NCBI RefSeq assembly: GCF_020531945.1
Contig: NZ_JAJATZ010000002.1
Span: 124,001 to 188,000 of the forward strand
DNA: 64,000 nucleotides
Reading direction: 5' to 3'
Origin: Loktanella gaetbuli
Lineage (GTDB): Bacteria; Pseudomonadota; Alphaproteobacteria; Rhodobacterales; Rhodobacteraceae
Shown here: piece after piece, positions 50,934 through 59,821 of the stretch
How positions within the stretch are numbered: position 1 is the first letter of the stretch
How the letters are laid out: each line of letters begins with the position of its first letter
Notes under the pieces: model-generated
Database searches by the model: none
What the model was told of the DNA's origin: nothing
The model's input: only the letters and a program-made list of their open reading frames with translations
Program-made: the position numbers and the translations under genes

Positions 50934-51553
50934 CCTCAGTCGACCCGCACTCCGGTCGGTTCATCACCTTCGAAGGTATCGACGGGTCCGGCAAGTCGAC
51001 CCAGGCCAGGCGTCTTGCAGACGATCTGCGGGCGCGTGGTCAACAGGTGGTGCTGACCCGCGAACCGGGCGGCAGCGCAGGTGCAGAGGAAATCCGCACC
51101 CTCGTACTGACAGGCGACCCGGGCAGATGGTCTGCCATGACGGAACTGCTGCTGTTCAACGCCGCCCGCCGGGATCACCTCGAAAAGACGATTCAACCGG
51201 CACTGGCCGCAGGACATACCGTGATCTGCGACCGTTTCGCCGACAGCACGCGCGCCTATCAGGGGGCCACGCGCGGTGACCTGCGCGGCACGGTCGACCA
51301 GTTGCACGCGCTGATGATCGGGCTGGAACCCGATTTGACATTCATCATCGACATGGACCCTGCCACGGCACTTGCCCGTGGTCTGGCCCGCGTGGGTGCG
51401 GAACAGCGGTTCGAGGATATGGGCCTGCCGTTGCAGCAAAAGGTGCGGTCGGTCTTTTGCGATCTGGCACGCGATCATCCTGAACGCTGCGTCTTGATCG
51501 ACGGCGACCGTGACCCCGACAGTGTGGCTGCCGATATCGCATCGCGCCTATGA
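50930..51553 (+). CDS. tmk: thymidylate kinase
   Basis: Phosphorylates dTMP to dTDP for DNA synthesis. 207 residues; P-loop FEGIDGSGKSTQ (about 14-25), DR motif in VICDRFADSTRAYQG, and EPGGSAGAEEIR. The start overlaps the carboxypeptidase stop (ATGA) and the end overlaps holB, so translation is coupled. The conserved alphaproteobacterial order dac-tmk-holB-tatD supports the call. Confidence 0.96.
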   Translation: MTSVDPHSGRFITFEGIDGSGKSTQARRLADDLRARGQQVVLTREPGGSAGAEEIRTLVLTGDPGRWSAMTELLLFNAARRDHLEKTIQPALAAGHTVICDRFADSTRAYQGATRGDLRGTVDQLHALMIGLEPDLTFIIDMDPATALARGLARVGAEQRFEDMGLPLQQKVRSVFCDLARDHPERCVLIDGDRDPDSVAADIASRL

Positions 51554-52671
51554 CCGATCTGCCCGAACCAGATCGCATCGCAGGCGCGCCCCATCCGCGT
51601 GACACGCCCGTCCTGTTCGGTCAGGACGCGGCGATCGCTGATTTTCTGGATGCCTACAACACGGGACGCCTGCATTCCGGCTGGCTGATCACGGGCCCGC
51701 GGGGCGTGGGCAAGGCGACGCTGGCGTGGAAAATCGCGACCTTTCTGCTGGCCCAGCCCGCCAGCCCGGACGCAGGTCTGTTCGGTGATCCGCCGCCCGT
51801 CACCTCGCTTGCGATCGCGCCGGACCACCCCGATGCGCGGCTGATCGCAGCCGGCGCGCATCCACGCCTCTTTGTCGTGCGCCGTCCCGTCGACGACAAG
51901 ACAGGCACCCTCAAGGCCGATATCACCGTCGATACCATCCGCGGCATGAAAGGTTTCTTTCAGATGTCATCCGCCGATGGCGGCCGCCGGGTCGTGATCG
52001 TGGATGCCGCCGACGAGATGAACCGCGCCGCCGCCAATGCCATCCTCAAGGAACTGGAAGAGCCGCCTGCCCGCACGACACTGCTTCTCATTGCGCATCA
52101 GCCGTCGCGTCTGCTGCCCACGATCCGGTCACGCTGCCGGGTGCTGCGCTGCGCACCGCTTGGGGCGGATGACCTTGCCGCTGTCTTGGACCAGGCCGGA
52201 TTGTCGGCCGATCAATCCCAGGCCTTGCAGGCGCTCTCTGGCGGGTCCGCCGGCGACGCGGTCCGCCTGCTGACCCAGGACGGACTGGCACTTTACGCGC
52301 AACTGGTTCAGCTGCTGGATGGCCTGCCCCAGATCGACCGCACCGCAGCGCTGAAACTGGCCGAAAGCTGCGCAGGCAAGCAGAATGCCAACCGCTTTGC
52401 CCTGATGCTTGACCTATTCGACCTGCTGCTGTCACGCGCCGCCCATGCGGGTATCGCCGGCGAGCCGCGCACCCAAGGAGCCCCCGGCGAGGCCCGCCTG
52501 CTGACACGGATCAGCCCGCACGACCGCGCGGCCCGCGCCTGGGCGGATCTGACGCAGACCGCAGGCGCGCGCGCGCGCCACGGACGGGCGGTGAACCTTG
52601 ACCCTGCCGCGCTGGTGCTGGATATGATCTTCAGCATAGAGCGTGTGGCACAGACCGACGCCAGCCCCTAA
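51550..52671 (+). CDS. holB: DNA polymerase III subunit delta prime
   Basis: Clamp-loader subunit of 373 residues. AAA+ domain: degenerate P-loop GPRGVGKATLAWKIA, then VVIVDAADEMNRAAANAILKELEEPP and the arginine-finger SRC in TIRSRCRVLRC. The zinc-binding region of many delta-prime proteins is replaced here by a long loop. It overlaps tmk by four bases and is followed by tatD after 12 bases. Confidence 0.94.
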   Translation: MTDLPEPDRIAGAPHPRDTPVLFGQDAAIADFLDAYNTGRLHSGWLITGPRGVGKATLAWKIATFLLAQPASPDAGLFGDPPPVTSLAIAPDHPDARLIAAGAHPRLFVVRRPVDDKTGTLKADITVDTIRGMKGFFQMSSADGGRRVVIVDAADEMNRAAANAILKELEEPPARTTLLLIAHQPSRLLPTIRSRCRVLRCAPLGADDLAAVLDQAGLSADQSQALQALSGGSAGDAVRLLTQDGLALYAQLVQLLDGLPQIDRTAALKLAESCAGKQNANRFALMLDLFDLLLSRAAHAGIAGEPRTQGAPGEARLLTRISPHDRAARAWADLTQTAGARARHGRAVNLDPAALVLDMIFSIERVAQTDASP

Positions 52672-52683
52672 AAGGCCCCCATC

Positions 52684-53463
52684 ATGTCCCACCTCGTCGA
52701 CAGTCACTGCCATCTGGATTTTCCCGAGTTCGACGACAGCCGCGCGGATGTGATCCAGCGCGCCGTGGACGCAGGTGTCACGCGCATGGTCACCATCTGC
52801 ACGAAACTGGCAAATGCGCCCCGTGTCGCCGCAATTGCCGACGCCCACGCCCCCGTCTATTGGGCCGCCGGCACCCACCCGATGAGCGTGGCGGACCAAC
52901 CCATGGCAACGGTCGACGATCTCGTGGCGCTCGCCCGGCATCCCAAATTCGTCGGCATCGGTGAAACGGGTCTGGATTATCACTACACCGCCGACAGCAA
53001 ATTCGTGCAGCAACAATCCCTGCGTCTGCATATCGAGGCCGCACGCCAGACCCGGCTACCGCTGATCATCCACGCCCGCGACGCCGACGACGACATGGCG
53101 CGCATCCTGACCGAAGAACACGCCGCAGGTGCATTTACCTGCGTCATGCACTGCTTTTCATCCTCGCGCGCGCTGGCCGAGGCGGCGCTGGCCCTCGATT
53201 TCTATCTGTCGATGTCCGGTATTGCAGCCTTTCCCAAATCCCGCGACCTGCGCGCCATCTTTGCCGATGCGCCACTGGACCGGATCCTGGTGGAAACAGA
53301 CAGCCCCTACCTCGCCCCGCCGCCACACCGCGGCAAGACGAACGAGCCGGCCTATACCGCACATACAGCACGCGTCGGGTCCGAGGTGTTCGGCCTCACA
53401 CCTGCGGAATTCGCAACCCGGACAACCGCCAACTTCGACCGCCTGTTCTGGAAGGCCGCATGA
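52684..53463 (+). CDS. tatD: TatD family metal-dependent hydrolase
   Basis: TIM-barrel nuclease of 259 residues. Metal ligands: His pair in DSHCHLDF (residues near 6-8), Glu in GIGETGLDYHY, His in PLIIHARDADDD, His in CVMHCFSSS and Asp in LVETDSPYLAPPPHRGK. Known family activities are 3'-5' DNase and D-aminoacyl-tRNA deacylase-like. It is coupled to the downstream metallo-hydrolase by a four-base overlap. Confidence 0.94.
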   Translation: MSHLVDSHCHLDFPEFDDSRADVIQRAVDAGVTRMVTICTKLANAPRVAAIADAHAPVYWAAGTHPMSVADQPMATVDDLVALARHPKFVGIGETGLDYHYTADSKFVQQQSLRLHIEAARQTRLPLIIHARDADDDMARILTEEHAAGAFTCVMHCFSSSRALAEAALALDFYLSMSGIAAFPKSRDLRAIFADAPLDRILVETDSPYLAPPPHRGKTNEPAYTAHTARVGSEVFGLTPAEFATRTTANFDRLFWKAA

Positions 53464-54251
53464 CCCTGCGTTTCACCATTCTGGGCTGCGGATCATCCGG
53501 TGGCGTGCCACGCCTGGGCGGCATCTGGGGCGACTGCGATCCGACCAATCCCAGGAACCGTCGCAGGCGCTGTTCGCTGCTGGTGCAGCGCGACGGGCCG
53601 GACGGCACCACCAGCGTGCTGATCGACACCACACCCGACATGCGCGAACAACTGCTGGATGCCGGTATCGGCCAGCTGGACGGTGTGGTCTACACCCATC
53701 CCCATGCGGATCATGTGCATGGTATCGACGATCTGCGCATGATCGTGTTCAACACCCGCAAACGCCTGGATGTCTGGGCCGATGGTCCCACGGCACAAGC
53801 GCTGACCGAACGCTTTGGCTATGCCTTCGAGACACCACCGGGATCGAGCTATCCACCGATTCTGGATCTGCGCCATATCCGTGGCGATGTGCATGTGAGT
53901 GGCGCAGGCGGCAAGATCATCCTGACACCCTTCACGGTGGAACACGGCAATATTCCCGCCCTGGGATTCCGGATCGCCGATGTTGCATACCTGCCGGATG
54001 TATCCGGCATACCCGAGGCGGTCTGGCCGACCCTCGACGGGTTGCACACCTGGATCGTGGATGCCTTGCGCCGCACCCCGCATCCCAGTCACAGCCATCT
54101 CGCGCGGACATGCGAATGGATTGCGCGGGCAAAACCGCAGCAGGCGATCCTCACCAACATGCATGTGGACCTTGATTACGCCACCTTGCAGGACGAACTG
54201 CCCGACCACATCATCCCGGCCCACGACGGGCTGCGTATCGTCCGACCCTAG
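53460..54251 (+). CDS. MBL-fold metallo-hydrolase, PhnP-like
   Basis: Metallo-beta-lactamase-fold protein of 263 residues. The N-terminal TILGCGSSGGVPRLGG and metal motif YTHPHADHVHGIDDLR (HxHxDH) match the PhnP/cyclic phosphodiesterase group; later ligands are in FTVEHGN and NMHVDLDY. It is regularly found after tatD in this bacterial group, which suggests a nucleotide or RNA role. No phn genes are nearby. A specific substrate cannot be assigned. Confidence 0.88.
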   Translation: MTLRFTILGCGSSGGVPRLGGIWGDCDPTNPRNRRRRCSLLVQRDGPDGTTSVLIDTTPDMREQLLDAGIGQLDGVVYTHPHADHVHGIDDLRMIVFNTRKRLDVWADGPTAQALTERFGYAFETPPGSSYPPILDLRHIRGDVHVSGAGGKIILTPFTVEHGNIPALGFRIADVAYLPDVSGIPEAVWPTLDGLHTWIVDALRRTPHPSHSHLARTCEWIARAKPQQAILTNMHVDLDYATLQDELPDHIIPAHDGLRIVRP

Positions 54252-54317
54252 CATCATCTTGCCGCAAATACTCGCCCGCCGCAGGCGTCCGCCATTCGAA
54301 CCAGAGGGGCCTCACCC

Positions 54318-55247
54318 ATGACAGCGCTGATCGAGGTCATCCTCCCCGTCTTTCTGGTCATCGGTTTCGGCTATGTCGCGGTCTGGCGCGGCCTGTTCAG
54401 CGATGCAGGCGTGGACGGGCTGATGCGCTTCACCCAGACCTTTGCCCTGCCCTGCCTGTTGTTCAAGGCAATGTCCGACCTGGACCTGAGCCAGAATTTC
54501 AGCCTGGCATTGCTGGGCAGCTTCTACACCGGCGCATTGGCCTGTTTCATCTGCGGCACGCTCGGTGGCCGCTACCTGTTCAAACGCGACTGGGAGGACG
54601 CGATTGCCATCGGATTTTGCGCACTGTTCTCCAACACATTGCTGCTGGGCATTCCCATCACCGAACGCGCCTACGGCACCGATGCACTGGCGGGAAATTT
54701 CGCGATCATCGCGATGCACGCGCCCTTTGGCTATTTCCTCGGGATTACGGCCATGGAAATCGTGCGCAACCAGGGCGGGGCGCGCAGACAGCTCCCCTGG
54801 AAGGTGCTGAACGCCATGTTCCACAACAGCCTGATCATCGGGATCGTTCTGGGCCTAACCGTGAACCTGTCGGGAATGGCCCTGCCGGTCACTGTCGCGG
54901 ATGCCATCGACCTGATGGTCCGTGCGGCTCTGCCGGCGGCGTTGTTCGGTCTGGGGGGGGTGCTGTACCGCTACCGCCCTGAAGGTGACATGCGCACGAT
55001 CCTGTTCGTTTGCGCAATCAGCCTTGGTCTGCATCCCCTGATCGTCTGGACGATGGGGCGCGCGACAGGACTCGATATCGCCGATTTCAGGTCCGCGATC
55101 CTGACCGCCGCCATGGCCCCGGGGGTGAACGCTTATGTCTTTGCAAATATGTATGGCCGGGCCCGCCGGGTTGCCGCATCCTCCGTGCTGATCGCGACGG
55201 GCGGCAGCGTCCTGACGATCTGGGGCTGGCTCTACATTCTGCCCTGA
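54318..55247 (+). CDS. AEC (auxin efflux carrier) family transporter
   Basis: Membrane protein of 309 residues with ten hydrophobic segments in a two-times-five layout, as in AEC/bile-acid-fold carriers. Blocks include FLVIGFGYVAVWRGLFSDAG, FALPCLLFKAMSDLDL and the crossover regions GIPITERAYG and APGVNAYVFANMYGRARR. Bacterial members export or import organic acids such as malate; the substrate here is unknown. It ends just before paired TTTTCGCGAAAA palindromes. Confidence 0.88.
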   Translation: MTALIEVILPVFLVIGFGYVAVWRGLFSDAGVDGLMRFTQTFALPCLLFKAMSDLDLSQNFSLALLGSFYTGALACFICGTLGGRYLFKRDWEDAIAIGFCALFSNTLLLGIPITERAYGTDALAGNFAIIAMHAPFGYFLGITAMEIVRNQGGARRQLPWKVLNAMFHNSLIIGIVLGLTVNLSGMALPVTVADAIDLMVRAALPAALFGLGGVLYRYRPEGDMRTILFVCAISLGLHPLIVWTMGRATGLDIADFRSAILTAAMAPGVNAYVFANMYGRARRVAASSVLIATGGSVLTIWGWLYILP

Positions 55248-55249
55248 TC

Positions 55250-55271
55250 CCGATTTTTCGCGAAAAATCGG
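55250..55271. terminator. perfect 22-base palindrome, first of a pair
   Basis: Arms CCGATTTTTCG and CGAAAAATCGG meet with no spacer. Read as RNA on either strand it gives a hairpin with an A/U tract on one arm, three bases after the AEC stop. With the second copy at 55293 it forms a convergent-gene terminator region. Confidence 0.65.
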
Positions 55272-55292
55272 CCCCCCGCCAGCAACGGGAGG

Positions 55293-55314
55293 CCGTATTT
55301 TCGCGAAAATACGG
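55293..55314. terminator. perfect 22-base palindrome, second of a pair
   Basis: Arms CCGTATTTTCG and CGAAAATACGG meet with no spacer. It repeats the TTTTCGCGAAAA core of the first copy 43 bases away but with different flanks, and stops four bases before the end of the convergent permease gene. Confidence 0.65.
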
Positions 55315-55318
55315 GGGA

Positions 55319-56545
55319 TCAACCCGGCGACATGCCCCGCAGGCGTTCCGACCGGCGCCGCAACAATTCCACCACCGTCAGCAGGCAGATTGACACGCAG
55401 ACCAGCACCGTGGCCACCGCGAGGATCGTCGGTGAAATCTGCTCGCGCAGGCCGGTGAACATCTGCCACGGCAGCGTCTTTTGCGCGGCGGCGCCCACAA
55501 ACAGTACGACGACCACCTCGTCGAACGACGTGATAAAGGCGAACAGTCCGCCTGAGATCACGCCGGGCAGAATCAGCGGCATCTGGATCTTGAAGAACGT
55601 CTTGGCAGGTCCCGCACCCATGTTTGCCGCGGCCCGTGTCAGCGATTGGTCAAAACCGACCAGGGTGGCCGTCACCGTGATGATGACGAAGGGAATGCCC
55701 AATGCGGCATGGGCCAATACCACCTTGATATAGCCGGTCAGATCCTTGGACAGGCCCAGGTATTCCTCCATCCACAGGCCCATCTGGCTGTAGAAAAAGA
55801 ACATACCCGTGGCCGAGATGATCAACGGCACGATCATCGGCGAAATCAGGATCGCCATGATCGCGCGCCGGGCGGGCACATGCGATTGCGACAAACCGAT
55901 CGCTGCCAGCGTGCCCAGCGTCACCGAAATGATGGTCGCCAGCGGCGCGATGATCAGCGAATTCTTCAACGGCTGAAGCCATGCATCATTGGTGAAAAAG
56001 TCGCGGTAATGGCGCAGGCTGTAGGCCTCGGGATCCAGCGCCAGCATGCCCGGTGTGAAGGTAAAGAAGTTTTCGGCGTTGAACGACAACGGGATCACCG
56101 TGACGATCGGTGCGATCAGGAAAAAGAAGATGGCACCGCAGATGAACTTGAACGCATTGTGCCACAGCGTCTGGCCAGAGGTTGCGTAAACCGGCACGCC
56201 ACGGCGGTAGTTGCCCTTGGTCAGCCAATAGACCGCCCAGCCCAGCAGCGCGCCCAGGATCACGCCGCCGATGAAACCGGCCAGACCACCCGCCAACAGC
56301 CCCAGCACACCGCAGATCCCCGTGGCCGTCCAGCGGCCTGAACGCTGCGGCAGATAGCGCGGCAGCACAAAGGCCAGCACAGCCGCCACGATTATCCCGA
56401 CCAGCGTGCCGGCAGCAGGTCCCAGACCTGCCGCCTGCCCACCGATGAAACCCAGGATCGCGCCAAAGGCCAGCAGTAGCGGCAAGGCAAATGTCATGAA
56501 GGGGCGCAGTGGTTTGCCTGCGGTCGGATTGAATGCAGCAGCCAT
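55319..56545 (-). CDS. polyamine-type ABC transporter permease (PotC-like) with N-terminal extension
   Basis: Inner-membrane permease of 408 residues; PotC proteins usually have about 260-290. Residues about 15-120 form an extra Gly/Ala-rich membrane region with roughly three to four hydrophobic segments (LLLAFGAILGFIGGQAAG, GGLAGFIGGVILGALLGWAV). The standard permease follows from about residue 135, with the EAA-type loop RAAANMGAGPAKTFFKIQMP. The role of the extension is unknown. It is the last gene of the operon, two bases after the PotB-like gene. Confidence 0.87.
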   Translation of the reverse strand: MAAAFNPTAGKPLRPFMTFALPLLLAFGAILGFIGGQAAGLGPAAGTLVGIIVAAVLAFVLPRYLPQRSGRWTATGICGVLGLLAGGLAGFIGGVILGALLGWAVYWLTKGNYRRGVPVYATSGQTLWHNAFKFICGAIFFFLIAPIVTVIPLSFNAENFFTFTPGMLALDPEAYSLRHYRDFFTNDAWLQPLKNSLIIAPLATIISVTLGTLAAIGLSQSHVPARRAIMAILISPMIVPLIISATGMFFFYSQMGLWMEEYLGLSKDLTGYIKVVLAHAALGIPFVIITVTATLVGFDQSLTRAAANMGAGPAKTFFKIQMPLILPGVISGGLFAFITSFDEVVVVLFVGAAAQKTLPWQMFTGLREQISPTILAVATVLVCVSICLLTVVELLRRRSERLRGMSPG

Positions 56546-56547
56546 GA

Positions 56548-58239
56548 TCAGCCCCCCAGTTTCACGTTGTCGATGCCCACGATCCGATCATAGGCCCAGT
56601 ACAGCGCCAGAACGATCACCAGCAAGATGGCCCCCAGCGCCGCCGCCAGACCCCAGTTCAATGAGCTGGAGATGTGATAGGCGATCCGGTTCGAGATAAA
56701 GACACCCTTGGTCCCGCCCACGATTTCAGGCGTGATGTAGTAACCGATGGCCAGGATGAACACGAGGATCGACCCCGCGCCGATGCCGGGCACGCTTTGC
56801 GGGAAATAGACGCGCCAGAACGCGGTCCAGTTCGTCGCACCCAGCGATTTGGCGGCGCGGGTATAGCTGACTGGGATGGTTTTCATCACCGAATACAGCG
56901 GCAGGATCATGAACGGCAGCAGGATGTGCGTCATCGCGATGATCGTGCCCGTCGCATTGTTGATCAGGGCAAGCCGGTTGTCATCGGCGACGATACCGAT
57001 CCAGACGAATAGGTCGTTGATGACACCCTCGCGTTGCAACATGACCTTCCATGCGGATGTGCGCACCAGCAGCGACGTCCAGAACGGCAGCAAGACAAGG
57101 ATCATCAGCAGGTTTGCCTGCCGTGCGGGCAGGTTCGCCATGAGCCATGCGACAGGATAGCCCAGCATGATGCAGGCCAGCGTGATTGCCGTCGACATGA
57201 TCATCGTGCGGATGAACAGCGTGATATAGATCTGCTGGTTTTCCGGGCGCCAAGCGACGCCGTCGGGTGTCTGTTGCAGGTCCACGGCGTTCAGGAAATA
57301 CCCGGCCGTATAGGGTGCGGAATAGCCCTGGATGATGCGCCAGACCTCGCGGTCGGCCCAGTCTTCGTCGATCTCGACGAACTGCGCGCGCAGATCCTCG
57401 GTGTCAAATGTGGCAACAGCGGCCTGTGCCTGGTTCAGCAGTGCGGCCTGCGGAAAATCCGCAGGGATCACGGCACCCGCGGACAGTTCCTCGTAAAGTG
57501 CGAGGTAAACCGCGTTCCAGGGTTCTTCTTCTACCGGATTGTCGTCATCCTCGACCTGAACGACGCGGGCAAAGTCTGCGTACATGCGGGCGGTTTCGGG
57601 CAGGACATCGTCCACGCCGGGCGCCAATCGGAATCTCGGGCGCGGCCCCTCGCCATCATAGGCGGCGTTCTCCGTCAGCCAGCGTTCACCGGCAAAGATG
57701 TCGATGAATGTTGCAGGGTCTTCCCATGCGGGATCCAGCGCCACGAACTGATCGGTGTAGACCTCGCCGAAATCGTCAACGCCACGGCCGGATTTGCGAA
57801 ACAGGGACGACACGCCCGACAGTTCATAGTTCAGACGCGATCCCAGCCGGGTGTGGTTCTTTTCCTCGACCGCGACCATCAGGTCCTTGGTCAGCGCGGA
57901 AAACACTGGCGCACCCGGAACATCGGTCACATCGGCATCCCAATCGGCCAGTTCTACGACCGTGCGCGGCAGTGTTTCACCGACGATCTGGTTTTCGACC
58001 GACCGGAACAACATTTCGCCGATCGGGTAAATGAATGTGACGAGGATAAAGAACAGCAGCGGCGCGATCAGCAGCAGCGCCCGCATCTTTTGCTTGCGCA
58101 GGGCGCGGTTCAGCGATGATTTCAGCGAAGTGCCGTCAGCGGCCAGAACCGGTCCGGTTTCATCGGATTGCCCGACCTTCAGCCCGGTATCAGGGGTTAC
58201 GCCTGTCAGATTGTCAGGGCCTGTTGTGGCGTTGCTCAT
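56548..58239 (-). CDS. polyamine-type ABC transporter permease (PotB-like) with large periplasmic insert
   Basis: Inner-membrane permease of 563 residues, about twice the usual PotB length. A first membrane segment (about 50-72, ALLLIAPLLFFILVTFIYPI) is followed by some 260 acidic, soluble-looking residues, then by the normal five-segment permease from about residue 320 (TLFIRTMIMSTAITLACIML) with EAA loop RAAKSLGATNWTAFWRVYFP. The insert should lie in the periplasm and might contact the binding protein or ligand. It starts two bases from the DUF1330 stop. Confidence 0.87.
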   Translation of the reverse strand: MSNATTGPDNLTGVTPDTGLKVGQSDETGPVLAADGTSLKSSLNRALRKQKMRALLLIAPLLFFILVTFIYPIGEMLFRSVENQIVGETLPRTVVELADWDADVTDVPGAPVFSALTKDLMVAVEEKNHTRLGSRLNYELSGVSSLFRKSGRGVDDFGEVYTDQFVALDPAWEDPATFIDIFAGERWLTENAAYDGEGPRPRFRLAPGVDDVLPETARMYADFARVVQVEDDDNPVEEEPWNAVYLALYEELSAGAVIPADFPQAALLNQAQAAVATFDTEDLRAQFVEIDEDWADREVWRIIQGYSAPYTAGYFLNAVDLQQTPDGVAWRPENQQIYITLFIRTMIMSTAITLACIMLGYPVAWLMANLPARQANLLMILVLLPFWTSLLVRTSAWKVMLQREGVINDLFVWIGIVADDNRLALINNATGTIIAMTHILLPFMILPLYSVMKTIPVSYTRAAKSLGATNWTAFWRVYFPQSVPGIGAGSILVFILAIGYYITPEIVGGTKGVFISNRIAYHISSSLNWGLAAALGAILLVIVLALYWAYDRIVGIDNVKLGG

Positions 58240-58241
58240 GT

Positions 58242-58529
58242 TCAGGTGCCTTCCACCAGGATGATCGTGCTCTCGGCGCAGCGGCGCCGGATGTCTGCGA
58301 CTTCTTGGTAATCGGGGTCATTGTAGGCGGCCTTGGCGGCCTCATAGCTGTCGAATTCGATGACGACATGCCGTCCCATATCTACACCCTCGGGCGTTTC
58401 GGACTGGCCGCCGCGCACGATGAACCGCGCGCCATGCGCTTGCAGGATCGGCGTGTCGCGCTGGACATATTCAGGGTAGCCTTCGGGGTCCGTCACCTTG
58501 ATATGACCGATGATGTAACCTTTGGGCAT
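58242..58529 (-). CDS. DUF1330 family protein
   Basis: Small dimeric ferredoxin-like alpha/beta barrel protein of 95 residues. Blocks typical of DUF1330 are GYIIGHIKVTDPEGYPEYVQ, ARFIVRGGQSE, HVVIEFDSYEAAKAAYNDPDYQ and IRRRCAESTIILVEG. Function in this family is not settled. It is embedded between the binding protein and the permeases of a polyamine-type ABC operon, which suggests a link to the imported compound. ATG 58529 has GGAAGACAGAC upstream; a longer frame to 58592 is not needed. Confidence 0.88.
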   Translation of the reverse strand: MPKGYIIGHIKVTDPEGYPEYVQRDTPILQAHGARFIVRGGQSETPEGVDMGRHVVIEFDSYEAAKAAYNDPDYQEVADIRRRCAESTIILVEGT

Positions 58530-58631
58530 GTCTGTCTTCCTCGCAGATTTGGGGATGTGGCGGCCCGACACATGCGGGCCGCCACGGATCATATGACGCC
58601 CCGGACCGGGTCCGGGGCGCGCCTTGATGAT

Positions 58632-59747
58632 TTACTGGGCCAGCCAGGCCTGGAATTTCGCATCCAGATCGTCGCGGTAGTCAGACCAGAATGCGTACTG
58701 CGTGACGAACACGTTGGTCGCGTTGGCCGGATCGGTCGGCATGTGCTCTGCCATGGGAATACCCAGCTCTGCGTGGTCACCGACCAGGGGTGCAGAGGAG
58801 GCACGTGCGGGGCCGTAGCTGATGTAGGCAGCCTGATCGGCCAGACGCTGCGTGTCGGTCGCGAAACGGACAAAGTCCATGACGCGTGCCAGACGCTCAT
58901 CGGACAGACCATCGGGGATCACCCAGCCGTCATAGTCCAGCATCTGCGCATCCCACAGCATGCCGATCGGTTGATCCTGCTCTGCGATGGCGCTGAACAG
59001 ACGACCGTTGTAGGTCGAACCCATGACGACTTCGCCATCGGCCAGCAGCTGCGGCGTATCGGCACCGGCGGTCCACCACACGACATTTTCCTTGATGGTG
59101 TCCAGCTTGGCGAATGCCTGCGCCTGACCTTCATCGGTGGCCAGAACGTCATAGATGTCGTCCTTGGCGACGCCGTCACACAGCAGCGCCCATTCCATGT
59201 TCGCCAGCGGGCGACGGTTCAGCGAACGCATGCCGGGATAGGTTTCCAGGTCAAAGATCGCGCAGATGTCGCTGGGCGGCGTGTCACCGACCATGTCCGT
59301 GCGGTAGCCGACCGTGGTCGAGAACACGATCTGCGGGATAAAGCAGTCGGACACGAGGCTGTCACCGAAATCGTCCTCGGCGCTGGTTCCGTCGTCACCT
59401 TCGGCCAGTACTTCTTCGACGTCGATCTCGAGCACGAGACCCTCGTCGCACAGACGGATGCCGTCAGCGGCTTCCACGTCGACCAGGTCCCAGGTAACGT
59501 TACCGGCTTCGTTCATGGCGCGAAGTTTTGCGACCGCCTCGGCCGAGGATTCGTCCCAGACGACGGTCACATCGGGGTTCGCCGCGATGTAGGGTTCGAC
59601 GTAGGCCTTCAGCTGGCTGTTCTGATAGGCACCACCCCAGGACACGATTGTCATATCGTTTGCCATTTCGGCGTGACCGGCGGCAAAGGCCGTCGAGCCA
59701 GCCAGCACAAGTGCGGTGGTCGCGCCAAGTTTTGTCTTCAAAGTCAT
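58632..59747 (-). CDS. polyamine-type ABC transporter substrate-binding protein (PotD/PotF-like)
   Basis: Periplasmic protein of 371 residues with a Sec signal ending near AFAAGHAE. The mature start MTIVSWGGAYQNSQLKAYVEPY is typical for the PotD/PotF and opine-binding group. Other blocks: VTWDLVDVEAADGIRLCDEG and GYRTDMVGDTPPS. ATG 59747 has GGGAG seven bases upstream. Polyamine residues are not clearly conserved, so opines, spermidine, or a related cation are all possible. It is the second gene of the operon after the ATPase. Confidence 0.9.
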   Translation of the reverse strand: MTLKTKLGATTALVLAGSTAFAAGHAEMANDMTIVSWGGAYQNSQLKAYVEPYIAANPDVTVVWDESSAEAVAKLRAMNEAGNVTWDLVDVEAADGIRLCDEGLVLEIDVEEVLAEGDDGTSAEDDFGDSLVSDCFIPQIVFSTTVGYRTDMVGDTPPSDICAIFDLETYPGMRSLNRRPLANMEWALLCDGVAKDDIYDVLATDEGQAQAFAKLDTIKENVVWWTAGADTPQLLADGEVVMGSTYNGRLFSAIAEQDQPIGMLWDAQMLDYDGWVIPDGLSDERLARVMDFVRFATDTQRLADQAAYISYGPARASSAPLVGDHAELGIPMAEHMPTDPANATNVFVTQYAFWSDYRDDLDAKFQAWLAQ

Positions 59748-59821
59748 AATCAACTCCCGTTATGTTACCCGGTCATTATTCATGGATGCACCCGCCGGGA
59801 CCGGCCGCATCCTGTTCGATA

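Noticed and set aside
52432..53031. Minus-strand ORF across holB and tatD
   Set aside because: Antisense to two clear genes and without any known motif.
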